A stretch of DNA of 64,000 nt from Dyella ginsengisoli LA-4. GTDB taxonomy: Bacteria; Pseudomonadota; Gammaproteobacteria; Xanthomonadales; Rhodanobacteraceae. The stretch's first letter is position 1; every line of letters begins with the position of its first letter. The stretch spans positions 1 to 64,000 of the forward strand of contig NZ_AMSF01000005.1 in NCBI RefSeq assembly GCF_000334915.1. Direction: 5' to 3'. Below are positions 41,399 to 50,942 of the stretch, piece after piece. Both the position numbers and the translations under genes were made by a program. Under the pieces are notes generated by a model. That model was not told the DNA's origin. It made no database searches and saw only the letters and a list, made by a program, of their open reading frames with translations.

Positions 41399-42145
41399 AT
41401 GAGCGAAAGCTGGATTGTCGGCATCAACCCGGTGGAAGGTGCCCTCGGCAACGATGCCGGGCAGGTGCGCGAGCTGCTGGTCGAACAGGGCCAGCGCAAC
41501 GCGCGCGTGCAGGCGCTGGCCGAGCGGGCAAAGGCGCTGAAGATTCCCGTGCATCATCGGCCGCGCGAGCAGCTGGACAAGCTGTCCGGCGAGGCCCGTC
41601 ACCAGGGCGTGGTGGCTCTTTACGAGCCGCCGCCGATGGCGCACGAGGGCGATCTGCCGGCGCTGCTCGAACGCGACGGCGCGGACACGCTGGTGCTGGT
41701 GCTCGACGGCGTGACCGACCCGCACAACCTCGGCGCCTGCCTGCGCAGCGCCGCGGCGGCCAGGGTTACCGCGGTGATCGTGCCGAAGGACCGTGCGGTG
41801 GGCCTGACCCCGGTGGTCCGCCGGGCCTCGGCCGGCGGCGCCGACCGCGTGCCGCTGATCGCGGTGACCAACCTCGCGCGCACCCTGCGCGAGCTGAAGG
41901 ACGCCGGCGTGTGGATCACCGGACTGGCCGGCGACACCGACGACTCGATCTACGGTATCGACCTGAAGGGGCCGGTGGCACTGGTGTTGGGCAGCGAGGG
42001 CGAGGGCATGCGCCGGCTGACCCGCGAGCTGTGCGATTTCGTGGCGAAGATCCCGATGCCGGGCGCGATGGAGAGCCTCAACGTCTCGGTCGCCACCGGC
42101 GTGGTGCTGTTCGAAGCCTTGCGGCAGCGGAGTGCGAAACGATGA
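41399..42145 (+). CDS. rlmB: 23S rRNA Gm2251 2'-O-methyltransferase
   Basis: SpoU/TrmH-family (SPOUT) enzyme that methylates G2251 of 23S rRNA using SAM. The 248-aa protein has the N-terminal L30-like substrate domain (SWIVGINPVEGAL) and the three SPOUT motifs: DPHNLGACLRSA, VLGSEGEGMRRL and SLNVSVATGVVLFE. It overlaps the next gene by four bases (ATGA). Confidence 0.96.
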   Translation: MSESWIVGINPVEGALGNDAGQVRELLVEQGQRNARVQALAERAKALKIPVHHRPREQLDKLSGEARHQGVVALYEPPPMAHEGDLPALLERDGADTLVLVLDGVTDPHNLGACLRSAAAARVTAVIVPKDRAVGLTPVVRRASAGGADRVPLIAVTNLARTLRELKDAGVWITGLAGDTDDSIYGIDLKGPVALVLGSEGEGMRRLTRELCDFVAKIPMPGAMESLNVSVATGVVLFEALRQRSAKR

Positions 42146-42429
42146 CGACTGGACTGCACTGGTACGACCTGGTGGGTTTTGCCGGGGTTCTGCTGATCCT
42201 GCTGGCCTATTTCCTGCTGCAGGCCCACAAGTTGCACGGCAACGGGCTGGCCTACCAGCTGATGAACATCGCCGGTGCGCTCGGCGTGCTGGTGTCGCTG
42301 GTGTTCGGCAGCTTCAACTGGTCGGCGTTTCTGCTCGAGCTGGCCTGGATCGCCATCGGCATCTACGGCATCGTGCGTGGCGTTGCCCGCCGTCGCGAGG
42401 CACGCGAGAAGCCACTACCCACGCCGTGA
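42142..42429 (+). CDS. Small membrane protein (CBU_0592-like)
   Basis: 95-aa protein with about three hydrophobic helices (DLVGFAGVLLILLAYFLL, LMNIAGALGVLVSLVF, FLLELAWIAIGIYGIV) and a basic C-terminal tail. The pattern of a Tyr-Asp-x-x-Gly start and Asn-x-x-Gly in the second helix resembles the CBU_0592 family of unknown function. It is translationally coupled to rlmB through an ATGA overlap. Confidence 0.75.
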   Translation: MTTGLHWYDLVGFAGVLLILLAYFLLQAHKLHGNGLAYQLMNIAGALGVLVSLVFGSFNWSAFLLELAWIAIGIYGIVRGVARRREAREKPLPTP

Positions 42430-42442
42430 CCTTCGATCGGGC

Positions 42443-42522
42443 AGGAGCCCGCTCGCGGGCGATGCTTTTTGCTTCGATGAAGCATCGGAGCCAGGAGCAT
42501 CCCCCGCAGGCGGGCTCCTGCC
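42443..42522. repeat. REP element between convergent genes, diverged
   Basis: Same REP core (AGGAGCCCGCTCGCGGGCG) but the right arm has changes (CATCCCCCGCAGGCGGG), so the hairpin is less perfect than in the other copies. Confidence 0.85.
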
Positions 42523-42540
42523 GTGGAAGCAAGTGGCGGG

Positions 42541-43263
42541 CTATTCGCCGAGCTTGGTCAGCTCCGGGCTGGAGGTGAAGTCGCGCTTCACGCGCTGCTT
42601 GTCCAGCGTTTCGCCATGCACCTGGAACCAGATGCTCTCGGCGATGTTGGTGGCGTGGTCGCCGATGCGCTCGATGTTCTTGGCCATGAACAATAGATGC
42701 GTGCACGGCGTGATGTTGCGCGGGTCTTCCATCATGTAGGTGAGCAGCTGGCGGAAGTAGCCGGTGTACGCCTCGTCCAGTTCGGCGTCGCTCTTCCACA
42801 CCTGGTAGGCATGCTCGGCGTCCTGGTCGCGGTAGGCCACCAGCACCTCGCGCACTTCGGAGGCGGCCAGCTTGGCCAGGTAGTCCAGACCCTTGGTCGG
42901 CGAGATCGGCGCGACCATCGACAGCGGGATCGAGCGCTTGGCCACGTTGGCGGCATAGTCGCCGATGCGTTCGATGTCGGCGGCGATGCGCAGGGCGGCG
43001 AACACGTTGCGCAGGTCGCCGGCCATCGGCGCACGCAGCGCCAGCAGGCGCACCACGTCGTGGCTGATTTCCTGCTCGAGCTGGTCGATCGCATCGTCGT
43101 TGGCGACCACGCGCTGGGCGGCGCGCTCGTCGCGGCGGGCGATCACGTCGAGGGCCGACTCCAGCTGGGTCACCGACAGCTCGCCCATGCGTACGATCTC
43201 GCCGGTGAGGCGGGTCAGTTCGCTGTCGTAGCTCTTGATGATGTGCTCGCTGCCGCTGCTCAT
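42541..43263 (-). CDS. phoU: Phosphate transport/signalling regulator PhoU
   Basis: 240-aa PhoU: two three-helix bundles with the repeated metal-binding signatures (ADIERIGDYAANVAKR and KNIERIGDHATNIAES). It dampens PhoR kinase signalling when phosphate is plentiful, acting together with PstSCAB. It is the last gene of the pstS-pstC-pstA-pstB-phoU cluster; the gap to pstB is 61 bases. phoB and phoR are not in this window. Confidence 0.96.
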   Translation of the reverse strand: MSSGSEHIIKSYDSELTRLTGEIVRMGELSVTQLESALDVIARRDERAAQRVVANDDAIDQLEQEISHDVVRLLALRAPMAGDLRNVFAALRIAADIERIGDYAANVAKRSIPLSMVAPISPTKGLDYLAKLAASEVREVLVAYRDQDAEHAYQVWKSDAELDEAYTGYFRQLLTYMMEDPRNITPCTHLLFMAKNIERIGDHATNIAESIWFQVHGETLDKQRVKRDFTSSPELTKLGE

Positions 43264-43324
43264 GTCGATACCTGCCTGTATGGGATGCTTGGAACGGGTG
43301 GAACGCGGGGATGGCTCGACCGGA

Positions 43325-44140
43325 TCAGCCGAAGCGGCCGGTGATGTAGTCCTCGGTCTGCTTCTTGCTCGGCTTGGTGAAGATTTTCTCGGTGCCGTCG
43401 AACTCGATCAGCTCGCCCATGTACATGAACGCGGTGAGGTCCGAGCAGCGCGCCGCCTGCTGCATGTTGTGGGTGACGATGACGATGGTGAACTGGCTCT
43501 TGAGCTCTTCCACCAGCTGCTCGATGCGGCCGGTGGCGATCGGATCCAGCGCCGAGGTCGGCTCGTCCAGCAGCAGCACTTCCGGACGCAGCGCGATGGC
43601 GCGGGCAATGCACAGGCGCTGCTGCTGGCCGCCGGACAGGCCGAGCGCATTCTGCTTGAGCTTGTCCTTCACCTCGTCCCACAGCGCGGCGTCGCGCAGG
43701 GCCTTCTCCACGCGCACTTCCATGTCGGCGCGCGAGAGCTTCTCGTGGTGGCGAATGCCGTAGGCGACGTTCTCGAAGATCGTCATCGGGAACGGCACCG
43801 GCTTCTGGAACACCATGCCGACCTTGCTGCGCAGGCGGTTCATCGAATAGCCGGGGGCAAGCACGTTCTCGCCGTCCAGGATCACTTCGCCGCGTGCTTC
43901 CAGCTTCGGGTAGATCGCGTAGATGCGGTTGAAGATGCGCAGCAGGGTGGACTTGCCGCAGCCGGACGGGCCGATGATGGCCGTCACCTTCTTCTCCGGG
44001 ATCGCCATGCTGATGCCCTTCAGCGCATGGAACCCGTTGTAGTAGAAGTGCAGGTCGTTGACCTGGATCTTGGTCGGCGCGACGGCCTCGGGGCCGGCCG
44101 CGGGCTGCGGGTGGAGGCCGGCGGCGGCGGACTCAGTCAT
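43325..44140 (-). CDS. pstB: Phosphate ABC transporter ATPase PstB
   Basis: 271-aa ABC ATPase energising phosphate import through PstA/PstC. Visible motifs are Walker [10 protein letters not shown], signature LSGGQQQR, Walker [12 protein letters not shown] and the switch His in IVTHNMQQA. Its start overlaps the end of pstA by eight bases. Confidence 0.97.
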   Translation of the reverse strand: MTESAAAGLHPQPAAGPEAVAPTKIQVNDLHFYYNGFHALKGISMAIPEKKVTAIIGPSGCGKSTLLRIFNRIYAIYPKLEARGEVILDGENVLAPGYSMNRLRSKVGMVFQKPVPFPMTIFENVAYGIRHHEKLSRADMEVRVEKALRDAALWDEVKDKLKQNALGLSGGQQQRLCIARAIALRPEVLLLDEPTSALDPIATGRIEQLVEELKSQFTIVIVTHNMQQAARCSDLTAFMYMGELIEFDGTEKIFTKPSKKQTEDYITGRFG

Positions 44141-45002
44141 GGGACACCTTGTTGCGGGAAAGGACCAGACGGGAAGCGAGGCTGAGCAGCAGCACGAACA
44201 TCGTCACCACGAAGGCGCCGGCCCAGGCCAGCGCGTGCATCGCGTCGCCCGGATCGTTCGCGTACTGGTAGATGATCTGCGGCAGGCTGGCCATCTTGCT
44301 CATGGGGCTGAACACCATGAAGTTGTTGCCGAACGCGGTGAACAGCAGCGGTGCGGTTTCGCCGCTGATGCGCGCCAGCGCCAGCAGCACGCCGGTGATG
44401 ATGCCCGAACGCGCCGCGCGGATCAGGATCTGCAGGGTCAGTTTCCACTGCGGCACGCCCAGCGACAGCGCCGCCTCGCGCAGCGTGGAGGGCACCAGGC
44501 GCAACATCTCGTCGGTAGTGCGCACGATCACCGGCAGGGCGATCAGTGCCAGCGCCACGCCGCCGGCGAAGCCGGAGAACGTGGTGTTGCCGTTGGTCAG
44601 GGCGGTGCTCGGCAGCACCACGATGGTGTAGACGAACAGGCCCATCACGATCGATGGCGCCGACAGCAGGATGTCGTTGAGGAAGCGGATCGTCTCGCCC
44701 AGCTTGGTGCGGTTGGCGTACTCGGCCAGCCAGGTGCCGGCCAGCACGCCGATCGGGGTGGCGATGGCGATGCCGATGAAGTTGATGATCAGGCTGCCGA
44801 CCATGGCGTTGGCCAGGCCACCGTCCGCACCGTAGGCAGTGATCTTGGTGAACAGTTTCAGGTCCAGCGCACTGATGCCCTGGCGCAGGGTCTCCCACAG
44901 GATCCACGCCAGGAAGCCCAGGCCGATCAGCGTGGCGAACACGCTCAGGCCGAGCGCGATCCAGTTGGTCATGCGACGGCGAAGGTAGAGGGTGTTCATC
45001 AC
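44133..45002 (-). CDS. pstA: Phosphate ABC transporter permease PstA
   Basis: 289-aa inner-membrane permease with about six helices and the coupling EAA-like loop ([16 protein letters not shown]). It forms a heterodimer with PstC. Its start overlaps the pstC stop by four bases. Confidence 0.96.
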   Translation of the reverse strand: MMNTLYLRRRMTNWIALGLSVFATLIGLGFLAWILWETLRQGISALDLKLFTKITAYGADGGLANAMVGSLIINFIGIAIATPIGVLAGTWLAEYANRTKLGETIRFLNDILLSAPSIVMGLFVYTIVVLPSTALTNGNTTFSGFAGGVALALIALPVIVRTTDEMLRLVPSTLREAALSLGVPQWKLTLQILIRAARSGIITGVLLALARISGETAPLLFTAFGNNFMVFSPMSKMASLPQIIYQYANDPGDAMHALAWAGAFVVTMFVLLLSLASRLVLSRNKVSHD

Positions 45003-46018
45003 AGGCCCTCCCGCTTCTTCAGTTGGCGCAGCATCAGGCGGGCGATCAGCAGCACGAAGAAGGTGACCACGAACAGCAGGAAGGCCAGTGCCATCAGGGT
45101 GGCCTTCTGCAGGCCGACCGCCTCGCTGAACTGGTTGGCGATGGTCGAGGCGATCGAGGCGCCCGGGTCGAGCAGCGAGGCGGACAGGTTCATCGCGTTA
45201 CCCAGCACGAAGGTGACCGCCATGGTCTCGCCCAGCGCGCGGCCCAGGCCCAGGAACACGCCGCCGATCACCGCCGAGCGGGTGTACGGCAGCACGATGT
45301 CCCAGACCACCTCCCAGGTACTCGAGCCCAGCGCGTAGGCGGACTCCTTCAGTCGGGTCGGGACGGTCTGGAACACCTCGCGCATCACCGAGGAGATGAA
45401 CGGGATGATCATGATCGCCAGCACGATGCCGGCGGTGAGTACGCTGGCGCCGAACGGGTAGTTGCTGGCGAACAGCTTGCCGATGAACGGCACATGCGCC
45501 GCCACCCAGGACACCTTGCCGTCGTCCGGGCTGTCGCCCAGGTAGCTGGTCAGCCACGGCTTGATGTGCGCGGAGAAGAACGGGGCGAAGATGAACAGGC
45601 CCCACATGCCGTAGATGATCGAGGGGATGCCGGCGAGCAGCTCGATCGCCGAGGCGACCGGCGTGCGCAGCCAGGGCGGCGCGACCTCGGACAGGTAAAG
45701 CGCGATGCCGAAGCTGACCGGCACGGCGATGATCAGGGCGATGATCGAGGTGGCGATGGTGCCGTAGACCGGGACCAGTGCGCCGTAGACATCGTTGCCA
45801 GGATCCCAGGCCGAACTGGTGAGGAAGTGCCAGCCGAAGGTGCCGAAGGCGTGGCGGCCGCCCCACAGCGTGGCGCCGGCGGCGCCGACCAGCGAAGCCA
45901 GCACCAGCAGCGCGCAGACCATGAGCAGCCAGCGGAACCAGCGGTCGTGGCGCGCATCACGATGGTTGCGCTGGTCGCCGGTATCGCGGATCGCGAGGGC
46001 GTCGGGGGCACTGGACAT
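44999..46018 (-). CDS. pstC: Phosphate ABC transporter permease PstC
   Basis: 339-aa permease with about six transmembrane helices, a hydrophilic N-terminal tail and the coupling loop LKESAYALGSSTWEVV. The loop between helices 3 and 4 is enlarged (about 60 residues, SAHIKPWLTSYLGDSPDDG...) compared with the E. coli protein, as is usual in Xanthomonadales. It is separated from pstS by a probable partial terminator. Confidence 0.95.
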   Translation of the reverse strand: MSSAPDALAIRDTGDQRNHRDARHDRWFRWLLMVCALLVLASLVGAAGATLWGGRHAFGTFGWHFLTSSAWDPGNDVYGALVPVYGTIATSIIALIIAVPVSFGIALYLSEVAPPWLRTPVASAIELLAGIPSIIYGMWGLFIFAPFFSAHIKPWLTSYLGDSPDDGKVSWVAAHVPFIGKLFASNYPFGASVLTAGIVLAIMIIPFISSVMREVFQTVPTRLKESAYALGSSTWEVVWDIVLPYTRSAVIGGVFLGLGRALGETMAVTFVLGNAMNLSASLLDPGASIASTIANQFSEAVGLQKATLMALAFLLFVVTFFVLLIARLMLRQLKKREGL

Positions 46019-46077
46019 GGAGCGGGCCGTCCTCTCGTTAGCTCAAGGGCGCAAGGATACCGGCGCCTTCAACGGAA

Positions 46078-46104
46078 AGCCGCCCCTGGACCACCGGGGC
46101 GGCT
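46078..46104 (-). terminator. Hairpin between pstS and pstC (partial terminator)
   Basis: Nine-base stem AGCCGCCCC / GGGGCGGCT in the pstS-pstC gap with only a short T run (CTTTCC). It may act as an attenuator that keeps binding protein more abundant than the permease, or as a 3'-end stabiliser. Confidence 0.5.
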
Positions 46105-46165
46105 GTTCGGGAGTCTTCCGGCAGGGAGGGCGGCCACGAGTACCACCCTCTCCGGACAGACCATC

Positions 46166-47188
46166 TTACTTCTGGAAGTCCGAGGCCCAGTAGGCTTCGA
46201 TCTGCTTGACCAGCGAGGCCGGCAGCGGCACGTAGTCGAGCGAGGCGGCCTGCGGCTGACCGTTCTCGTAGGACCACTTGAAGAAGTCGAACGCCACCTT
46301 GGTGTGCTCGGCATTCTTCGGCTGCTTGTACATGATCGCCCAGGTGGTGGCGGTGATCGGCCACGCGGTCTGGCCCGGGGCGTTGGTCATGATCAGGTTG
46401 AAGTCCTTGGCGTGCGCCCAGTCCGCAGTCGCGGCGGCGGCGGCGAAGGTGTCGGCGCTCGGCTTGACCACTTCACCGGCGGCGTTCTTCATGTCCACCC
46501 AGCTGATCTTGTTCTTGACCGCGTAGGCGTACTCGACGTAGCCGATCGAGCCCTTGATCTGGCGCACGTACTGCGACACGCCCTCGTTGCCCTTGCCGCC
46601 CACGCCGGTCGGCCAGTCGACGGAGGTGCCGAACTTGACCTGCGCGGCCCAGGCCGGGCTGACCTTGCTCAGGAAGTTGGTGAAGTTGTAGGTGGTGCCC
46701 GAGCCGTCCGAGCGGTGCACGACGGTGATCTTGCCGGCCGGCAGGTTCACGCCGGCATTGAGGGCGGCAATCTTCGGGTCGTTCCAGTTGGTGATCTTGC
46801 CCATGAAGATATCGGCCAGCGTCGGGCCGTCGAGCTTGATCTGGTCGGCCTGGATGCCGTTGATGTTGACCACCGGCACGATACCGCCGACGACCAGCGG
46901 GAACTGGCCCAGACCGAACTTCTTCAGGTCCTCGCCGCTCAGCGGAGCGTCGGACGCGCCGAAGTCGATGGTGCCGGCCTTGATCTGCGCGATGCCCGCG
47001 CCCGAGCCGACCGACTGGTAGTTGAGCTGGTTGCCGGTCTTCTCGGCATAGGCGGCCGACCACTTGGTCAGGACCGGGTAGACGAAGCTGGAACCGGCAC
47101 CGGTGATGTCGGTGGCCTGAGCGGCGGCAACGCTGAACAGCGAAGCGGCGGCGATCAGGGCGATACGGGATTTGGTCGAGGTCAACAC
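46166..47188 (-). CDS. pstS: Phosphate-binding protein PstS
   Basis: 340-aa periplasmic binding protein with a signal peptide (MLTSTKSRIALIAAASLFSV, cleavage around AQA). Phosphate-contacting segments are visible: GAGSSFVYP, GSGAGIAQIKAGTIDFGASD and RSDGSGTTYNFT. It uses GTG as start with AAGGAG six bases upstream. It heads the pst operon. Confidence 0.96.
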   Translation of the reverse strand: MLTSTKSRIALIAAASLFSVAAAQATDITGAGSSFVYPVLTKWSAAYAEKTGNQLNYQSVGSGAGIAQIKAGTIDFGASDAPLSGEDLKKFGLGQFPLVVGGIVPVVNINGIQADQIKLDGPTLADIFMGKITNWNDPKIAALNAGVNLPAGKITVVHRSDGSGTTYNFTNFLSKVSPAWAAQVKFGTSVDWPTGVGGKGNEGVSQYVRQIKGSIGYVEYAYAVKNKISWVDMKNAAGEVVKPSADTFAAAAATADWAHAKDFNLIMTNAPGQTAWPITATTWAIMYKQPKNAEHTKVAFDFFKWSYENGQPQAASLDYVPLPASLVKQIEAYWASDFQK

Positions 47189-47269
47189 GGTAGCTCCTTG
47201 AGGAGGAAAGACACGGGAGGTAAGCCCGTCCTTTCCCCATTACAGGGGGGACGTGTTGCAATGAAATGA

Positions 47270-47300
47270 GATCAATGTTGCACGCGTGTGACAGCCTGTC
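47270..47300 (-). promoter_or_regulatory. Candidate Pho box upstream of pstS
   Basis: On the minus strand TGTCA, TGCAA and TCTCA follow at 11-base steps (CTGTCACACGCGTGCAAC and onward). That spacing is the hallmark of PhoB half-sites, though only the first matches the consensus well. Confidence 0.3.
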
Positions 47301-47309
47301 ATCGAGGCG

Positions 47310-47969
47310 TCACAGCACCCCTTCGCCGATGTGCTCGCGCTCGAAGGTTTCCAGCCGGCGCCAGCGGTTGATGATGCCGCAGAACAGCTCGGCGGTGCGC
47401 TCGGCGTCGTAGACCGCCGAATGCGCCTCGCGGCTGTCGAAGCCGTGTCCTGCGGCCAGTACGGCCTTGCTCAGCACGGTCTGGCCGAAGGCGAGCCCGC
47501 TCAGGGTGGCCGTATCGAAGCAGCTGAACGGGTGGAACGGGTTGCGCTTGTGTCCGACCCGGCGCACCGCGGCATTCAGGAAGCCCAGGTCGAAGGCCGC
47601 GTTGTGGCCGACCAGCACGGCGCGCTGGCAATGCTGGTGGCGCATGGCCTGGCGCACCTCATTGAAAATGTGGTCCAGCGCCAGGCGCTCGGCGAGGGCG
47701 CCGCGCAGCGGATTGTCCGGATCGATGCCGGTGACCTCCAGCGCCCGCGGGTCGAGGTTGGCGCCCGGAAAGGGCTCGACGTGGGCCGAAACCGCCGGCA
47801 GGGGGTGCAGGTAGCCGTCCGCGTCCATGGTCAGGTTGACCGCGGCGATTTCCAGCAGGGCATCGCGTTCGGCGTCGAAGCCGCCCGTTTCCACGTCCAC
47901 GATCACCGGCAGGAAGCCGCGGAAACGGTCGGCCATGCGTCTGGCCAGGCTCTTGTTGAGGTCGTCCAT
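47310..47969 (-). CDS. rnt: Ribonuclease T
   Basis: 219-aa DEDDh-family 3'-5' exoribonuclease that trims tRNA and other stable RNA ends. The motifs are Exo I (VDVETGGFD), Exo II ([11 protein letters not shown]) and Exo III ([16 protein letters not shown]) with catalytic His and Asp. An N-terminal 18-residue extension ([18 protein letters not shown]) matches the family. It is transcribed away from the phosphate porin. Confidence 0.95.
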   Translation of the reverse strand: MDDLNKSLARRMADRFRGFLPVIVDVETGGFDAERDALLEIAAVNLTMDADGYLHPLPAVSAHVEPFPGANLDPRALEVTGIDPDNPLRGALAERLALDHIFNEVRQAMRHQHCQRAVLVGHNAAFDLGFLNAAVRRVGHKRNPFHPFSCFDTATLSGLAFGQTVLSKAVLAAGHGFDSREAHSAVYDAERTAELFCGIINRWRRLETFEREHIGEGVL

Positions 47970-48056
47970 CCAGCAAGCATATCAGCCGGGGCACGACATC
48001 CCGGTGACCGCAGGCACCATACGGAAAGATGACGGGTGGGGAGTCGTGACTTCGTT

Positions 48057-48080
48057 TTGTCACATTCCGTCAACATGACT
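48057..48080 (+). promoter_or_regulatory. Candidate Pho box upstream of the phosphate porin
   Basis: TTGTCAC-ATTC-CGTCAAC contains two GTCA half-sites about one helical turn apart, roughly 110 bases before the porin start. The match is imperfect and this is a weak call. Confidence 0.3.
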
Positions 48081-48180
48081 GCAAAGGGATGCCCGCAAAC
48101 TTTTAACGTCCTGCTTCGCCGACCACAGAATTCCCAGGGGCGCGGTCGAGGTGGCGTTATCCATCCAGCGGAGATTTCCC

Positions 48181-49449
48181 ATGCGTTCCAAGTTGCTCGT
48201 GGTAGCCATCGCTGCCGGCCTCGGCTTCACCAGCCTTGTCTCGGCCGCGCCGGCCCAGAAGACCAAGACCTCCAGGGCCGAGCAGACGTCGGCCGCCACC
48301 AACGCCGAAATCGAGGCCCTGAAGGCCCAGCTCGCCGCCATGCAGTCCAAGCTCGACGACCTCGAGCAGCGCGCTGACGCCCAGTCGCAGATCAACGTCA
48401 GCACCGGCCAGGCGATCGAGAAGGTGCAGGCCACCGGCTCCAACGACAAGTCGCTGGCCAAGCTCGAGAAGCTGGTGAACAACACCAGCATCGGCGGCAA
48501 GATGTATTTCGACTTCTCCAACATCAACCAGAAGAACAGCGACACCGGCAAGACCGCTGCCAGCGGCACCGGCGTCGACGTGAAGCGCTTCTACCTGTCG
48601 GTCACCCACAAGTTCGACGACGTCTGGTCGGCCAACCTGACCACCGACTTCAACTACGCCAGCGCCATCGGCCAGACCAGCCTGTTCGTGAAGAAGGCCT
48701 ACGTGGAAGGCAGCTTCGACCCGGCGTTCAAGCTGCGTATCGGTTCGGCCGACATGCCCTGGATCCCGTTCGTCGAGAACTACTACGGCTTCCGCTACGT
48801 CGAGAACACCCTGACCGACCGCCTGCACTACGCCAACTCGGCCGACTGGGGCCTGCACGCGATGGGTGACTTCGGCGGCAAGACGGTCAACTACGCGGTG
48901 TCCGTGGTCAACGGCAACGGCTACAAGAACCCGGGTCGCTCGAAGGGCGTGGACGTCGAGGCCCGCCTCGGTTTCGTCCCGTTCGAGCACGCGGTCATCG
49001 CTGTCGGCGGCTACGACGGCCACCGCGGCAAGGAAGTCCAGGGCGGCGGTTCGACCAACACCGCCTCGCGCGCCGACCTGCTGCTGGCCTACGCCGACAA
49101 GAACTACCGCTTCGGCGCCGAGTACTTCACGGCCAAGAACTGGAACAACGTGACCACCATCTCCACCGACAAGGCCGACGGCTACTCGGTGTGGGGCAGC
49201 GTGGCGGTGGCCGACGGCGTCTCGCTGTTCGCCCGCTACGACAGCGCCAAGCTGAGCAAGACGCTCGACCCGAAGGCGAAGGACACCTACTACAACGCCG
49301 GCGTGCAGTTCGACATCACCAAGGGCTTCCAGCTGGCCGCGGTGTACAAGCACGAGAAGGGCGACAAGTCGGTCAACACCCCGGTTCCGCCGCACGTGCA
49401 AAACGTGAAGACGGACGAAGTGGGCATCTTCGGCCAGGTGGCGTTCTAA
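48181..49449 (+). CDS. OprO/OprP-like phosphate-selective porin
   Basis: 422-aa outer-membrane porin. It has a signal peptide (MRSKLLVVAIAAGLGFTSLV, cleavage near SAA), then a predicted coiled coil (~37-75, NAEIEALKAQLAAMQSKLDD), then a 16-strand-type beta-barrel of the OprO/OprP family (GVDVKRFYLSVTHKFDDVW; ending VGIFGQVAF with a terminal Phe). The N-terminal coiled coil is a feature of trimeric OprP-type porins in Xanthomonadales. It lies next to pstSCAB-phoU, which supports phosphate or polyphosphate uptake. The ATG at 48181 is chosen because the earlier start lacks a signal peptide. Confidence 0.85.
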   Translation: MRSKLLVVAIAAGLGFTSLVSAAPAQKTKTSRAEQTSAATNAEIEALKAQLAAMQSKLDDLEQRADAQSQINVSTGQAIEKVQATGSNDKSLAKLEKLVNNTSIGGKMYFDFSNINQKNSDTGKTAASGTGVDVKRFYLSVTHKFDDVWSANLTTDFNYASAIGQTSLFVKKAYVEGSFDPAFKLRIGSADMPWIPFVENYYGFRYVENTLTDRLHYANSADWGLHAMGDFGGKTVNYAVSVVNGNGYKNPGRSKGVDVEARLGFVPFEHAVIAVGGYDGHRGKEVQGGGSTNTASRADLLLAYADKNYRFGAEYFTAKNWNNVTTISTDKADGYSVWGSVAVADGVSLFARYDSAKLSKTLDPKAKDTYYNAGVQFDITKGFQLAAVYKHEKGDKSVNTPVPPHVQNVKTDEVGIFGQVAF

Positions 49450-49458
49450 AAACTGTCA

Positions 49459-49487
49459 TGCGACACCGGCATGATGCCGGTGTCGCA
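49459..49487 (+). other. Perfect hairpin after the porin gene
   Basis: Thirteen-base perfect inverted repeat (TGCGACACCGGCA with a 3-base loop) ten bases after the porin stop, without a T tract. It is likely an mRNA-stabilising or pause hairpin rather than a classical terminator. Confidence 0.5.
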
Positions 49488-49523
49488 TCCCGGTTATCGG
49501 AAGGGAGTTCGACCCAGGGACGG

Positions 49524-49558
49524 AAAAACGGCGGGCGACAGCCCGCCGTTTGCTTTTG
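49524..49558 (+). terminator. Intrinsic terminator after the porin gene
   Basis: Stem AAACGGCGGGC / GCCCGCCGTTT with loop GACA, followed by GCTTTTG. Confidence 0.8.
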
Positions 49559-49584
49559 TGCGCCGAGCCAGCGCCGCATGTCTT

Positions 49585-49665
49585 GTAGGAGCCCGCTCGC
49601 GGGCGATGCCCCTGGCTCTGCATGTCGAATCAAAGCGAAAGGCATCGCCCGCGAGCGGGCTCCTA
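49585..49665. repeat. REP element between convergent genes
   Basis: Perfect 25-bp stem with the same GTAGGAGCCCGCTCG core as the array at 28-29 kb and a different loop. Confidence 0.9.
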
Positions 49666-49688
49666 CGGGGTTTTCCGGGCGGAGCGGA

Positions 49689-50324
49689 TCAGGCCGGCGT
49701 CTTGTCCTTGAACCGGCACAGGTCGCGGATCACGCAGTCCGGGCAATCCGGCTTGCGCGCCTTGCACACGTAGCGGCCGTGCAGGATCAGCCAGTGGTGG
49801 GCATCGAGCTTGAACTCGGCCGGCACCACCTTTTCCAGCTTGTCCTCGACCGCCCGCACGTCCTTGCCGGGTGCCAGCCCCGTACGGTTGGAAACGCGGA
49901 AGATATGGGTGTCCACCGCGATGGTCGGCTCGCCGAAGGCGGTGTTGAGCACCACATTGGCGGTCTTGCGGCCGACCCCGGGCAATGCCTCGAGCGCTGC
50001 GCGGTCACGCGGCACCTCGCCGCCGTGCTGTTCGATGAGGATCCGGCACAGGGCGACGACGTTCTTCGCCTTGGCGTTGAACAGGCCGATGGTGGAGATG
50101 AAGGTCTTCAGCTTGTCCTCGCCCAGCGCGAGGATCGCCTCGGGCGTGTTGGCGACCGGGTACAGCCGGCGCGTGGCCTTGTTCACGCCGACGTCGGTGG
50201 CCTGGGCCGACAGCACCACGGCGACCAGCAGTTCGAATGGCGTGGTGTAGTCCAGTTCGGTGGTGGGCCTGGGATTCAGCTCACGCAGGCGGGTGAACAG
50301 CTCGACGACATCGGCACGCTTCAC
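49689..50324 (-). CDS. nth: Endonuclease III
   Basis: DNA glycosylase/AP-lyase for oxidised pyrimidines, 211 aa as in E. coli. The helix-hairpin-helix [14 protein letters not shown] carries the catalytic Lys, the Asp lies in VDTHIFRV, and the [4Fe-4S] cysteines follow C-x6-C-x2-C-x5-C ([17 protein letters not shown]). It starts with GTG at 50324, overlapping the stop of the RnfB-like gene by four bases, so the two are coupled. Confidence 0.96.
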   Translation of the reverse strand: MKRADVVELFTRLRELNPRPTTELDYTTPFELLVAVVLSAQATDVGVNKATRRLYPVANTPEAILALGEDKLKTFISTIGLFNAKAKNVVALCRILIEQHGGEVPRDRAALEALPGVGRKTANVVLNTAFGEPTIAVDTHIFRVSNRTGLAPGKDVRAVEDKLEKVVPAEFKLDAHHWLILHGRYVCKARKPDCPDCVIRDLCRFKDKTPA

Positions 50325-50932
50325 GTGGGGTTTCCCTGCTTCTTGGCCTTGGCGCGGGCGAGCGCGGCCAGCACCGGGTTGGCCGGCGAGGCGGCCGCGT
50401 CCACCGCGGCCTTGCGTGCGGCCAGGTCGGCCGCGTGCGCCTGCCGTTCGCGCTCGAGCCGCGCCTCGCGGCGCCGGAAGTGCGCGCGGGCGGCGTCGGC
50501 GCGGACCGGGTCGTCCGCCCAGGCCGGCGGCATCGGTTCGAGCACGATGCAGTCGACCGGGCAGGCCGGCACGCATAGCTCGCAGCCGGTGCAGTCATCG
50601 ACCAGCACGGTGTGCATCAGCTTGGCTGCGCCGACGATGGCATCGACCGGGCAGGCCTGGATGCACTTGGTGCAGCCGATGCAGTCGGCCTCGACGATGC
50701 GTGCCAGCGTCCGCGGCTTTTCCACGCCGTGGGCCGGGTCCAGCGGCAGCACCGGCTGCCCAAGCAGGGCGGCCAGCCGGGCAATGCCGGCCGCACCGCC
50801 GGGCGGGCAGCGGTTGATCGGCGCCTCACCGTTGGCGATCGCCTCGGCGTAGGGGCGACAACCGTGGAAGCCGCACTGCTCGCACTGGGTCTGCGGCAGG
50901 ATCGCGTCGATGCGCTCGGCCAGCGTCTCCAC
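50321..50932 (-). CDS. RnfB/RsxB-like iron-sulfur protein, orphan
   Basis: 203-aa ferredoxin-like protein. The N-terminal RnfB [4Fe-4S] domain ([16 protein letters not shown], later RCPPGG) is followed by two ferredoxin clusters ([12 protein letters not shown] and [12 protein letters not shown]) and a charged Arg/Ala helix. The membrane helix of true RnfB is missing, and no rnfACDGE genes are near. Xanthomonadales carry this form next to nth, as here; it may supply electrons for Fe-S or DNA repair enzymes, which is inference. The start is uncertain: GTG at 50932 lies ten bases past the metG stop; longer frames run into metG. Confidence 0.8.
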   Translation of the reverse strand: METLAERIDAILPQTQCEQCGFHGCRPYAEAIANGEAPINRCPPGGAAGIARLAALLGQPVLPLDPAHGVEKPRTLARIVEADCIGCTKCIQACPVDAIVGAAKLMHTVLVDDCTGCELCVPACPVDCIVLEPMPPAWADDPVRADAARAHFRRREARLERERQAHAADLAARKAAVDAAASPANPVLAALARAKAKKQGNPT

Positions 50933-50942
50933 GGCAATACGG

